DNA from: CAZXPG01 sp964643145 | GTDB taxonomy: Bacteria; Pseudomonadota; Alphaproteobacteria; Rickettsiales; Arcanibacteraceae | NCBI GenBank assembly: GCA_964643145.1 | Contig: CAZXPG010000031.1 | Coordinates: forward strand, 1 to 22,703 | DNA length: 22,703 bases | Reading direction: 5' to 3' | In this document: one piece after another, positions 6,191-14,400 of the stretch | Layout: every line of letters starts with the position of its first letter | How positions within the stretch are numbered: the stretch's first letter is position 1 | Position numbers and translations under genes: made by a program | Notes under the pieces: generated by a model | The model's input: the letters and a program-made list of their open reading frames with translations, nothing else | Database searches by the model: none | What the model was told of the DNA's origin: nothing

Positions 6191-7468
6191 ATGAAGATAG
6201 GAAATACACAGCAAGATGATGATGAGCAGAGCCAACCTGAGGTAGAACGGGGCTTGTCAGCAGTGGCGGCTGCTCCTGCCAAGAATATGGCCATTATGAT
6301 AGTGCTTGGCATCGTGATACTCATGGTGTTCTGGTATGCGTTTTTTGCTCCTACGGAAGAAGAAAAGAAGGCTGAAGCTAACAAGCGTCCTGTTGAGGTA
6401 TCCAATAAAATTGCTACAACTAAACCTGCTGCTGCTGAGATCGAAACCAAACTGACGGCACTGCCTGCATTGCCAGCACCGCCGCCGTTGGTTGAACCAA
6501 CGCCCCCGCCTCCTCCCCCGCCTCTTGTAGAGGAATCTAAGCCCCAGGCACCTGTTATTGCCCCTATCCTGAAAGATGACGATGATACATTGTCTAAACG
6601 GGATGGTAAGCTGAGTGAACGCCGGAAATCATCGATTATGCTGGGTGGCGGTGGCGCAACTGGTGGTGGCGGCGGGGGAGGAACTGGTAAGGCCGATGAT
6701 AGTGGTGGCAGTAAACTCTCTAAACTTCTAGGAGGAGGCGGCCCAGGCTCAGACCCGGATGATGATAGTTTTACTCCTGAACATACCTCTGCCGAGCAGC
6801 AGCGTGTTACCAGGCTTGGCAATATGGCTTCCGTTATTGCCCAGGGTAAAATCATAGATGCCATCTTGGAGACTGCCATTAACACCGATATTCCTGGGGT
6901 GCTTCGTGCGGTTATCAGTCGTGATGTCTATGCAGAAGCGGGTAAACGTATCTTGATTCCTAAAGGTTCGCGCTTGATAGGGGCATACCAGGCCGATGTA
7001 AAGGTTGGGCAGAAGCGGGTGAACATCATATGGAACCGTGTTATACTGCCTAATGGTTTGGATATTGCGATTGAGTCACCTGGCACTGACCAGTTAGGAC
7101 GTGCCGGTATGGAAGGGCTGGTGGATAATAAATTCAAGGAACTCTTCACCAGTGCTATTCTGGTTAGTACGATTTCCACGGGGTTTGCGGTTGCTGCGCA
7201 GAACCTGACAGGTGGGGGGGAAGATAGCACCACAAGCACCTCGACAGGGTCAAATGGCACCACCACTACCACTACTTCGGATGCAACCGAGCAGGCAATT
7301 GCCGGTGCTGCCCAGCAGATTGGCCAGGTGGGTGCTACTATAACCCAGCAGATGATTAATACCAAACCAACTATTACCATTGACCAGGGGTCACGGGTGA
7401 AGGTTTTTGTCAACCGCGACTTAGTTTTCTCCAACGATATAGCGAACAATGTGAGGTTTGTCCGATGA
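6191..7468 (+). CDS. virB10: Type IV secretion protein VirB10 (TrbI-like)
   Basis: Spans both membranes and couples energy from the inner-membrane ATPases to the outer-membrane channel. The 425 residues show a cytoplasmic N-terminus, a membrane helix at about 33-52, a proline-rich periplasmic linker (about 91-112), and a glycine-rich segment (151-185) which is unusually repetitive. The TrbI-like barrel domain runs from about 215 to the end (IIDAILETAINTDIPG, AEAGKRILIPKGSRLIG, NRVILPNGLDI, and an ILVSTISTGF helix likely forming the antenna). A GTG at 6188 abuts the chosen ATG at 6191; AAGG lies just upstream. The stop overlaps the virB11 start as ATGA. Confidence 0.95.
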   Translation: MKIGNTQQDDDEQSQPEVERGLSAVAAAPAKNMAIMIVLGIVILMVFWYAFFAPTEEEKKAEANKRPVEVSNKIATTKPAAAEIETKLTALPALPAPPPLVEPTPPPPPPPLVEESKPQAPVIAPILKDDDDTLSKRDGKLSERRKSSIMLGGGGATGGGGGGGTGKADDSGGSKLSKLLGGGGPGSDPDDDSFTPEHTSAEQQRVTRLGNMASVIAQGKIIDAILETAINTDIPGVLRAVISRDVYAEAGKRILIPKGSRLIGAYQADVKVGQKRVNIIWNRVILPNGLDIAIESPGTDQLGRAGMEGLVDNKFKELFTSAILVSTISTGFAVAAQNLTGGGEDSTTSTSTGSNGTTTTTTSDATEQAIAGAAQQIGQVGATITQQMINTKPTITIDQGSRVKVFVNRDLVFSNDIANNVRFVR

Positions 7469-8469
7469 ATTTTGCAGCACTCGATACCTATCTGCAACCG
7501 TTTGAACGGTTGTTTATTGAAGATGGCGTGGCCGAAATTTCCGTGAACCAACCAGGAGAAGCCTGGGTGGAAAAGCGTGGTGATATGCGGCTGGAGCTTA
7601 TCCCTGAGCTTGATCTTGAGCATTTAAAGGGTCTGAGCCGGTTGATTGCGCAATCAACCGATCAGAAAGTCAGTGAGGAAATGCCGCTTTTGTCTGCAAC
7701 GCTGCCGAATGGTTTCCGTATCCAGATTGTTTTCCCTCCTGCCTGTGAACCAGGTACGGTAGCGATGTCTATCCGTAAAGGGGCAACAACACGGTATGAT
7801 TTTGATCTCTATGAGAAAATCGGGGCATTTGAACAAACTGCTACCGAGGAAGTGGAAAACCCGATTGATGAAATATTACGGCAGCAATTAGCGGAACATA
7901 AAATCCGGGATTTTTTGAGTACCGCGATTAAAAATAAGAAGAATATCATTATCAGCGGTGGTACATCTACCGGTAAAACCACCTTTACCAATGCGGCACT
8001 GCTTGAAATCCCCAATGATGAGCGGCTGATTACCTGTGAAGATGCCAGGGAAGTAAGCCTGCCGGATCATCCTAATAAAGTGCATTTAATTGCCTCCAAG
8101 GGGGGGCAAGGCCGTGCCAAAGTTTCAACCCAAGATTTAATTGAGGCGTGTCTCCGCTTGCGTCCTGACCGAATCATTGTGGGGGAATTGCGTGGAGCCG
8201 AGGCTTTTAGTTTCCTTCGGGCGATCAATACGGGGCATCCTGGTTCTATTTCTACACTCCATGCCGATACGCCTACTATGGCGTTGGAACAGCTCAAGCT
8301 GATGGTGATGCAGGCGGGGCTGGGTATGCCACCCAATGAAATTAAAAGTTATATCTTGTCTGTTGTCGATGTCGTGGTACAATTGAAGCGCGGAAAAGGC
8401 GGAAAGCGGTTTATTTCCGAAGTATATTTCAAAGGAGCCCGTCAACACAAAGAATCACAAGAAGGATAA
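7465..8469 (+). CDS. virB11: Type IV secretion ATPase VirB11
   Basis: Hexameric cytoplasmic ATPase that drives pilus assembly and substrate passage at the base of the channel. The 334 residues fit the family. An N-terminal domain (FIEDGVAEISVNQPGEAWVE) precedes a RecA-like ATPase: Walker A GGTSTGKTT (165-173), Asp box TCEDAREV (190-197), Walker B RPDRIIVGELRG (233-244) and His box GHPGSISTLHA (258-268). All catalytic elements are intact. Translation is probably coupled to virB10 through the 4-nt ATGA overlap. It ends 1 nt before virD4. Confidence 0.97.
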   Translation: MNFAALDTYLQPFERLFIEDGVAEISVNQPGEAWVEKRGDMRLELIPELDLEHLKGLSRLIAQSTDQKVSEEMPLLSATLPNGFRIQIVFPPACEPGTVAMSIRKGATTRYDFDLYEKIGAFEQTATEEVENPIDEILRQQLAEHKIRDFLSTAIKNKKNIIISGGTSTGKTTFTNAALLEIPNDERLITCEDAREVSLPDHPNKVHLIASKGGQGRAKVSTQDLIEACLRLRPDRIIVGELRGAEAFSFLRAINTGHPGSISTLHADTPTMALEQLKLMVMQAGLGMPPNEIKSYILSVVDVVVQLKRGKGGKRFISEVYFKGARQHKESQEG

Positions 8470-8470
8470 T

Positions 8471-10210
8471 ATGGTAAGAGAGCTTCGTAATTTTACTGTT
8501 ATCAGCGGCATCATCCTGGCAATCATTGCGTTATGTATATTCGTGGCAGGGGTGCTGTTTACTATGCTGGTATGGGGGCCTAGCTATGTGAAGCCTGATT
8601 TCAGTATGATAAAAGTCATTTTCACGTCGCTCCAATGGTGGTGGGCAAACCGCAGCCAGTTGCCTTTTGGTTATAATGACTTTTTTGTGTTGAAGCTCTT
8701 CTTCTGTCTTATTATTCCCTTTATTGTTGTAGGTGCATTTGCGTTCATTTTCCGTGCACCACTCATGGACTGGCGGCCGTTTAAAAAGCCGGAATCCATT
8801 CACGGGGAAGCCCATTGGGCCACCGAAAAAGATATTGTCAAGGCTGGGTTGCGTTCCAAAGATGGTATGTTGATGGGGAAGGACAAAAAGGGCTTCTTCG
8901 TCGCAGGTGGTTATCAGCATGCGCTGCTCTTCGCGCCTACCGGTTCTGGTAAGGGTGTGGGGTTTGTAATACCTAACCTGTTATTCTGGAAAGATTCCGT
9001 GGTGGTGCATGATATTAAGCTTGAGAACCATGAACTCACCAGTGGCTGGCGTGCGGCTCAAGGGCAGAAGGTGTATGTATGGGCACCGGCTGACCCGGAC
9101 GGTATCACCCATTGCTATAACCCAATCGACTGGGTAAGCCAGAAGCCAGGCCAGATGGTGGATGACGTACAGAAAATTGCCAACTTGATTTTGCCGGAGA
9201 AGGAATTCTGGCAGAACGAGGCGCGCAGCTTGTTTGTGGGGGTGGTGCTTTATCTATTGGCAGCACCGGAGAAAGTGAAATCCTTCGGGGAAGTGGTGCG
9301 CACCATGCGCAGTGATGACGTGGTGTATAACCTGGCGGTGGTGCTTGACACTATCGGTAAGCAGATCCATCCGGTGGCCTATATGAACATTGCCGCCTTC
9401 TTGCAAAAAGCCGATAAGGAACGCTCCGGTGTCGTTTCCACGCTGAACTCGGCACTTGAACTCTGGGCGAACCCGTTGATTGATACGGCAACGGCAACCA
9501 GTGATTTTAACGTGCAGATGTTTAAGAAAGAGTTGACTACAGTCTATGTCGGCTTAACGCCAGATAACATTCAGCGCTTGCAGCCACTGATGCAGATTTT
9601 CTATCAGCAATCCACCGAGTTCCTCAGCCGTAAAATGCCCAAAGACGACGAGCCTTATGGGGTGATGTTCCTGATGGACGAATTCCCGACACTCGGTGAA
9701 ATGAAGCAGTTTGAATCGGGGATTGCCTATTTCCGAGGCTATCATGTGCGGCTGTTCCTGATTATTCAGGATACACAACAATTAAAAGGTACGTATGAAG
9801 AGGCAGGGATGAACAGCTTCCTTTCCAACTCGACCTACCGTATTACGTTTGCCGCCAACAATATGGAAACAGCTAACCTGATTTCTCAGCTTTGCGGGAA
9901 TAAAACGGCCGAGCAGGCTTCCCAGAACAAGCCGAAATTCTTTGACCTGAACCCTGCCTCCCGTTCGCTGAACGTATCGCAGGTGGCCAGGGCACTGTTA
10001 TTGCCGCAGGAGGTGATTACACTGCCAAAAGACCAGCAGATTGTACTGGTGGAATCGTGTGCGCCGATTAAGTCGAAGAAAATTTTCTATTATCAGGATA
10101 CGTTCTTTACCAAGCGGTTGATGAAACCAGTGCCGATTCCGCAGCAGGAGCCCTATGACCCTAATAAGGTGCAGATTTCCCGGAAGGGTGATGAAGCTGC
10201 GGCTGGGTAG
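8471..10210 (+). CDS. virD4: Type IV coupling protein VirD4 (TraG/TraD family)
   Basis: Inner-membrane ATPase that recruits substrates to the type IV secretion channel. The 579 residues contain two N-terminal membrane helices (about 11-34 and 72-95), GEAHWAT just after them, Walker A APTGSGKG (155-162), and Walker B FLMDEFPTLG (400-409, acidic pair Asp403-Glu404), followed by the conserved FLIIQDTQQL segment. AAGAAGGA precedes the ATG. The tail ends EQISRKGDEAAAG-like and is short, with no long acidic C-terminal extension of the kind some coupling proteins use for substrate choice. Its adjacency to virB11 matches the Rickettsiales order. Confidence 0.97.
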   Translation: MVRELRNFTVISGIILAIIALCIFVAGVLFTMLVWGPSYVKPDFSMIKVIFTSLQWWWANRSQLPFGYNDFFVLKLFFCLIIPFIVVGAFAFIFRAPLMDWRPFKKPESIHGEAHWATEKDIVKAGLRSKDGMLMGKDKKGFFVAGGYQHALLFAPTGSGKGVGFVIPNLLFWKDSVVVHDIKLENHELTSGWRAAQGQKVYVWAPADPDGITHCYNPIDWVSQKPGQMVDDVQKIANLILPEKEFWQNEARSLFVGVVLYLLAAPEKVKSFGEVVRTMRSDDVVYNLAVVLDTIGKQIHPVAYMNIAAFLQKADKERSGVVSTLNSALELWANPLIDTATATSDFNVQMFKKELTTVYVGLTPDNIQRLQPLMQIFYQQSTEFLSRKMPKDDEPYGVMFLMDEFPTLGEMKQFESGIAYFRGYHVRLFLIIQDTQQLKGTYEEAGMNSFLSNSTYRITFAANNMETANLISQLCGNKTAEQASQNKPKFFDLNPASRSLNVSQVARALLLPQEVITLPKDQQIVLVESCAPIKSKKIFYYQDTFFTKRLMKPVPIPQQEPYDPNKVQISRKGDEAAAG

Positions 10211-10219
10211 TAACCACGT

Positions 10220-10666
10220 ATGACGGAAGTAAATTTTTATCATCTTGTCAGTTCCTCGCTGGAGGCCGCACTTCCCAAGCTGCTGGAAAAAGTAGTGGCT
10301 TCTGGGCAGAAGGCGGTCGTGCTTGCCGCATCTCCCGAGCAGATGGAGGTGCTCAATACGTTACTCTGGACGTATAGTACGCGCACCTTTATCCCTCACG
10401 GTAGTCGCATGGATGCATTCCCACAGGAGCAGCCTATTTACATCACCGACTGTGAAGAGAATCCGGCTGGTGCCACCATTCTGGTGTTGACAAACGGCCA
10501 GCAGCCCGTCTTTCTTCCCACATTTGAGCGGTGTCTTGATTTATTTGACGGCAATAGTGAGGAAGAGGTGGCCAGGGCACGTAAGCGGTGGAGCCATTAT
10601 AAAAAAGAACATGCACAGCTTAGTTATTTCCAGCAGAATGCCAAAGGCGGCTGGGAGAAAAAATAG
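10220..10666 (+). CDS. holC: DNA polymerase III chi subunit
   Basis: Chi joins psi in the clamp-loader complex and contacts SSB during replication. The 148-residue protein shows the HolC pattern: FYHLVSSSLEAALPKLLEKVVASGQKAVVLA, then LLWTYSTRTFIPHGS, PIYITD, VLVLTNG-like strand (ILVLTNGQQP), and F.RCLDLFDG near the end, followed by a helix RARKRWSHYKK. It begins 10 nt after virD4 and ends 8 nt before metF, so it is likely carried on the secretion transcript. In many proteobacteria holC follows pepA; its place behind virD4 is a local rearrangement. The Shine-Dalgarno is weak. Confidence 0.88.
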   Translation: MTEVNFYHLVSSSLEAALPKLLEKVVASGQKAVVLAASPEQMEVLNTLLWTYSTRTFIPHGSRMDAFPQEQPIYITDCEENPAGATILVLTNGQQPVFLPTFERCLDLFDGNSEEEVARARKRWSHYKKEHAQLSYFQQNAKGGWEKK

Positions 10667-10674
10667 GAGAAACC

Positions 10675-11574
10675 ATGCCCGCGTCGCTTCATGAATATTT
10701 ATTCCAGCTACGGGAAGTGCCATCTGCGCAATTACCGAAAGTGTCGTTTGAGTTTTTCCCACCCAAGACGGCTGAAATGGAAGAGCGGCTCTGGCATTCC
10801 ATAGATAAGCTTGTGCCGCTGCAACCACGTTTTGTCTCGGTGACATATGGGGCAGGTGGCACCACCCGTGAGCGGACACACAGCACGGTTAAACGCATAT
10901 TAGAACATACGGATATTAAACCAGCCGCGCATTTAACATGTGTGGGAGCCTCTAAGGCCGAGATTAACGCTATTGCGGAGAGCTACTGGGAGCTTGGGGT
11001 GCGGCATATTGTGGCCTTGCGTGGTGACCCGCCAGAAGGGGTTGCCTGCTATCAGCCACATCCAGAAGGCTATGCTTATGCCAGTGATCTGGTGAAGGGG
11101 TTAAAGTCTATCGCTGATTTTGAGATTAGCGTGGCTGCCTATCCTGAAATCCACCCGGAAGCAGGCAGTATGCAGGCGGAAATTGACAACCTTAAACGCA
11201 AGGTGGATGCAGGTAGTACGCGGGCGATCACGCAATATTTCTTTGATACGGATATTTTCCTACGCTTCTTGGAAAAAGTAAGAAAAAGCGGTATTGATGT
11301 GCCGGTGGTGCCAGGGATATTGCCGGTGACTAACTTTAAGCAGCTAGTGGCTTTCAGCGGTAGATGTGGTGCTTCGGTGCCTGGCTGGATTGCCGATCTG
11401 TTTGATGGGCTCGATGCTGACCCGCAAACGCGCAACCTGGTTGCCGCTATTGTCGCTGTTGAGCAGTGCCGTGTGCTGAAAGGGGCGGGAATTAATGACT
11501 TCCACTTTTATACATTGAACCGCTCTGATCTCACCCAGGCCATCTGCCATATTCTGGGGATCAGGGGGAATTAA
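10675..11574 (+). CDS. metF: 5,10-methylenetetrahydrofolate reductase
   Basis: Flavin enzyme that reduces methylene-THF to 5-methyl-THF, the methyl donor for methionine synthase. The 299 residues form a complete (beta/alpha)8 barrel: VSFEFFPPKT with catalytic Glu26, VTYGAGGTTRERT (56-68), ALRGDPP with flavin-site Asp118, and AITQYFFD in the middle. AGGAGA lies immediately upstream of the ATG. It closes the co-directional unit starting at virB8 and is followed by a terminator. Together with metZ at 14401 it indicates methionine synthesis in this organism. Confidence 0.96.
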   Translation: MPASLHEYLFQLREVPSAQLPKVSFEFFPPKTAEMEERLWHSIDKLVPLQPRFVSVTYGAGGTTRERTHSTVKRILEHTDIKPAAHLTCVGASKAEINAIAESYWELGVRHIVALRGDPPEGVACYQPHPEGYAYASDLVKGLKSIADFEISVAAYPEIHPEAGSMQAEIDNLKRKVDAGSTRAITQYFFDTDIFLRFLEKVRKSGIDVPVVPGILPVTNFKQLVAFSGRCGASVPGWIADLFDGLDADPQTRNLVAAIVAVEQCRVLKGAGINDFHFYTLNRSDLTQAICHILGIRGN

Positions 11575-11595
11575 GTGCCCCCCTCCCCTTTTTTT
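11556..11595 (+). terminator. Intrinsic terminator overlapping the metF stop
   Basis: GGGG (11556-11559) and GGGGG (11564-11568) can pair with CCCCC (11578-11583) and CCCC (11585-11588) around a loop that contains the metF TAA. A T7 run follows at 11589-11595. It would end the virB8-metF transcript. Confidence 0.8.
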
Positions 11596-11629
11596 GGTGG
11601 TAGAATCTGTGATGAACCAATGCCGGTTG

Positions 11630-12217
11630 TTATTTCAAGCCACGGCTGCCAGGTTTGATAGCGGGAATAGCGTGTAATTCGGGTGGAAGTGCCTCTGCTG
11701 GGTAGGTTTTTACTTCAAGAGCGGCCAGTGCAATAAGGGGAACGCCCAGTTCGGCGGTGCCATTGCTGCGGTCAATCAGGCACGCCTCGGCAATAACCTT
11801 GCCGCCATGGGCTTCAATGCAGCGGAAGGTTTCACGGGACGATTTCCCCGTAGTCACCACATCTTCCACGACCAGAATACGGGCGTTTTGTGGGATAGAA
11901 AAACCACGGCGCAGGGTGAACTCACCTTCCACCCGTTCACAAAACAGCGATTCAATACCAAGCTGCCGCCCCATCTCATAGCCAACCACCACGCCGCCCA
12001 TAGCAGGAGATACTACCAGATCAAAAGCATTAGGCCCAAAGGCGGCTTCTATATTCTGTGCAAGCTGTGCACATAAGCGCTCGGCACGCTTTGCATCCAT
12101 CAGGACACGAGCACATTGCAGATAGGTATCGCTGTGCAGCCCTGAAGAGAGGATAAAATGTCCGCGCAAGATGGCGTGCGCATCGTCAAATTCTTTCATT
12201 ATCGGCGAAGAAGTCAT
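11630..12217 (-). CDS. pyrE: Orotate phosphoribosyltransferase
   Basis: Transfers ribose-5-phosphate from PRPP to orotate, giving OMP in pyrimidine synthesis. The 195 residues include GHFILSSGLHSDTYLQC at the N-terminus, VVSPAMGGVVVGYEMGRQLG, the CERVEG segment (93-98) and the PRPP loop VVEDVVTTGKSS (116-127). The ATG at 12217 is preceded by GAAAGG at about 9 nt; an internal Met at 12199 is also possible. It is convergent with metF. A palindromic repeat copy sits just upstream. Confidence 0.96.
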   Translation of the reverse strand: MTSSPIMKEFDDAHAILRGHFILSSGLHSDTYLQCARVLMDAKRAERLCAQLAQNIEAAFGPNAFDLVVSPAMGGVVVGYEMGRQLGIESLFCERVEGEFTLRRGFSIPQNARILVVEDVVTTGKSSRETFRCIEAHGGKVIAEACLIDRSNGTAELGVPLIALAALEVKTYPAEALPPELHAIPAIKPGSRGLK

Positions 12218-12241
12218 AATAGGAAACCTTTCTATGTTGGA

Positions 12242-12286
12242 TTAACCTTAGTTTTGGAAAGCCACGCTTATCCCAAACTGAGGTTT
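12242..12286. repeat. Palindromic repeat, copy 4
   Basis: TTAACCTTAGTTTTGGAAAGC-CAC-GCTTATCCCAAACTGAGGTTT. Both ends carry the AACC/GGTT extension, so this copy is the most symmetrical in extent, with a few mismatched pairs in the stem. It lies about 25 bp upstream of the pyrE start. Confidence 0.85.
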
Positions 12287-12326
12287 GTTTAATGTGGAAA
12301 GTGCATAAAGGCAAGCCCCGTCATCA

Positions 12327-12689
12327 TCACCGCCCTATCCATAGGCTGCGCGCCCGTTCTTTCCGTCGCACAATGTTTTTAATGATGCGTTTGCGCCTGC
12401 CTTGCATGGGAGCTTGCGACACCCATAAGGGCGTGCCCTCGTGATGACGGCTGGAACTAATAATCTGCTTCACAATTAACGCGTCGCGTTGGGGGGCGTT
12501 AATGGCGGAAACGGTACGGTTTACGTCGCTGGTTTGCTCGATAAGGGAGTTCCTTATCTGTATCTTGCGCATTTTTAACACATCCTCGTTGGTACTTTTA
12601 GATTTTCGCATGGCTGCTGTCATATGCTCGGAGAAAATGCGGAGCTTGCCAAGGAGTTGCGAAAGGATTTCTGTTAAAAAAGATAACAT
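12327..12689 (-). CDS. Unrecognised small basic protein (uncertain ORF)
   Basis: A 120-codon open frame alone in the 840 bp between pyrE and trcR. I recognise no family. The product starts with a short amphipathic helix-like stretch (MLSFLTEILSQLLGKLRIF), continues with a polar helical middle (DVLKMRKIQIRN), and ends with a very Arg/Lys-rich tail (GRRKRIIKNIVRRKERARS), which would suit nucleic-acid or membrane binding. It has no signal peptide. Codon choice is compatible with the neighbours, but the ATG at 12689 has no Shine-Dalgarno, so it may be a chance ORF. The opposite-strand frame is also open for 68 codons. Confidence 0.4.
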   Translation of the reverse strand: MLSFLTEILSQLLGKLRIFSEHMTAAMRKSKSTNEDVLKMRKIQIRNSLIEQTSDVNRTVSAINAPQRDALIVKQIISSSRHHEGTPLWVSQAPMQGRRKRIIKNIVRRKERARSLWIGR

Positions 12690-13058
12690 CGATTCAAATA
12701 AGGGTTAAATAAGGACACACCCCAGAAGTTGCTATAAAAACCCGGGCAAATAAGTTTTGCCTAAAACGGAAAGAACTCTTTCACATTAAACTACTTAGTC
12801 TAGAGGAATTTGTGGTAGTGCGGAAGCGTTATTTAGGTGTGGTTGCATTTTTATTCAGGGTGCTGCCGTAGGGAATAGCGTAATTTCAGCATTCTTGGGC
12901 GGTTTGTTGGAGGATGTGATAATAATTTGACAAAAACAGCTATCTGGGAGTAAGTTAACAGCTGTTCTTAACATGTTAGAGCTCTGTCAAAATGCAATGC
13001 TGGCGAGGGATTGTGGGTGGAGTTCTATTATTTCTTAAATAATTTGGATCTATGGATT
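12690..13058. other. Intergenic region upstream of trcR
   Basis: No supported gene in about 370 bp. It contains TTGACA at 12927-12932 (a possible -35 with no good -10), a discontinuous inverted repeat TTTGACA...AGCT / AGCTCTGTCAAA (12926-12941 and 12980-12991), and two short palindromes between its arms: AACAGCTGTT (12957-12966) and AACATGTT (12970-12977). A 21-codon reading frame (12973-13038) ends just before trcR but has no ribosome binding site. Confidence 0.55.
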
Positions 13059-13619
13059 ATGAATATACCTCTCATGCCTAAAGCAACGGCAGTATGGCTG
13101 ATTGAAAACACCACCCTGACTTTTGAGCAGATTGCGGCTTTCTGTGGGATGCATATACTGGAAGTCAAAGGCATTGCCGATGGTGAAGTGGCATTTGGCA
13201 TTATAGGAGAAGACCCAGTCGCCAATAACCAACTTACTGCGGAGGAAATCGCACGTTGTGAGAAAGACAGCACCGCCCGATTACAATTGTCGATCAAATC
13301 ACAGAAATATGCCCAGGCAGCCAAGAAAAAAGGGGCGCGTTATACACCGGTGGCACGCAGGCAGGATAAGCCTGATGCGATTGCCTGGCTAGTGAAACAT
13401 TGCCCAGAAATTACTGATACCCAGATTACTAAATTAGTGGGAACAACCAAATCTACCATTGCCGCTGTGCGTGAGCGTAGCCATTGGAATATTGCCAATA
13501 TCCGCCCGCGTGACCCAGTGCTTCTGGGGCTGTGTACTCAGGTTGATCTGGATAAGACCCTTGAGCGTGTACGTAGCACGGTGAAAGCCAGGGATATGCA
13601 TAATGTAGTGGAAGAATAA
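13059..13619 (+). CDS. trcR: Cell-cycle transcriptional regulator TrcR (DUF1013)
   Basis: A 186-residue member of the DUF1013 family, found across alphaproteobacteria and annotated as the cell-cycle transcriptional regulator TrcR. The family opening (PLMPKATAVWLIENTTLTFEQ) is followed by an HTH-like segment QIAAFCGMHILEVKGIADGEV. A basic linker (AKKKGARYTPVARRQDKPD) precedes a second HTH-like domain DTQITKLVGTTKSTIAAVRERSHWN and the conserved RPRDPVLLGLCTQVDL. The frame is open from 13011, but the ATG at 13059 fits the family start; 13074 is a second option. The Shine-Dalgarno is poor. The next gene is fzlA, another cell-cycle factor. Confidence 0.88.
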   Translation: MNIPLMPKATAVWLIENTTLTFEQIAAFCGMHILEVKGIADGEVAFGIIGEDPVANNQLTAEEIARCEKDSTARLQLSIKSQKYAQAAKKKGARYTPVARRQDKPDAIAWLVKHCPEITDTQITKLVGTTKSTIAAVRERSHWNIANIRPRDPVLLGLCTQVDLDKTLERVRSTVKARDMHNVVEE

Positions 13620-13708
13620 GAGGTGCTGATATGCAGTGAAGGCCATGTGTGCGTGGTTCATTGCTTCTTGCATCTCATATCTATAACTTAACATCTACGA
13701 CATATTCG

Positions 13709-14377
13709 ATGCGCGTCCTCTATCACTTTCCGTTGTGCCCGTTCTCGCGGCAGTTACGTATTATACTCAAGGAGAAAGATCTTTCCTTTGAACTGAAAAT
13801 GGAACATTACTGGGAGCGGCGGCGTGAATTTGCCCGCCTCAACCCAGCAATGGAAGTGCCTGTTCTGGTTGAAACGGAAGGGGTAACGTTGGCAGAGCCA
13901 GGGGCAATCTGTGAGTATCTGGAAGAAGTGTATCACGAGCGGCCATTCATCTATGGCACGCCTGCGGAAAGGGCAGAAATACGACGGCTTGCCGGGTGGT
14001 TTGGTCATAAATTTTATCAGGAAGTCACACGGTATGTCACCTATGAGCGTATTATCCGTTATTATACACGCACAGGCGGCGTGAACTCAGAAGCGTTACG
14101 CGTTGCCAAGATGAATCTCTATACGCATCTGGATTATATCGGGTTTCTGGTGAAGCAGCATAAGTGGTTAATGGGAGAGAATTTGAGCCTGGCCGATATT
14201 GTTGCAGCTAGCCAGCTTTCGGTGCTTGATTATTTCGGTGATGTTCCGTGGGAACATAACCCTCTGGTGAAGGAATGGTATGCGGTGATTAAATCGCGCC
14301 CCAGTTTTCGGCCATTGCTTGCTGATAGGATCAGCGGCTATACACCAGCAAGCCACTATACAAATTTGGATTTTTAA
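13709..14377 (+). CDS. fzlA: FzlA-like FtsZ-binding GST-fold protein
   Basis: 222 residues with a thioredoxin-like N-terminal GST domain (MRVLYHFPLCPFSRQLRI, ERRREFARLNPAMEVPVLVE, AICEYLEEVY) and a helical C-terminal domain (LDYIGFLVKQHKWLMGENLS, LADIVAASQLSVLDYFGDVPW). The C-terminal peptide KSRPSFRPLLADR...HY.NLDF closely matches what I recall of Caulobacter FzlA, a GST homologue that binds and curves FtsZ and regulates constriction; in that protein the C-terminal tail matters for division function. A catalytic GST role is unlikely. The frame extends upstream to 13649, but the ATG at 13709 fits the family. No Shine-Dalgarno is seen. The protein is cytosolic at the division site. Confidence 0.82.
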   Translation: MRVLYHFPLCPFSRQLRIILKEKDLSFELKMEHYWERRREFARLNPAMEVPVLVETEGVTLAEPGAICEYLEEVYHERPFIYGTPAERAEIRRLAGWFGHKFYQEVTRYVTYERIIRYYTRTGGVNSEALRVAKMNLYTHLDYIGFLVKQHKWLMGENLSLADIVAASQLSVLDYFGDVPWEHNPLVKEWYAVIKSRPSFRPLLADRISGYTPASHYTNLDF

Positions 14378-14400
14378 CCTCTAATAGCAATAGTTTAACC

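Noticed and set aside
6151..6885. 244-codon minus-strand ORF opposite virB10
   Set aside because: Its Pro/Gly/Ser-rich content is the reverse reading of the virB10 proline and glycine tracts.
12973..13038. 21-codon leader peptide before trcR
   Set aside because: No ribosome binding site, no amino-acid bias and no attenuator hairpin pair.
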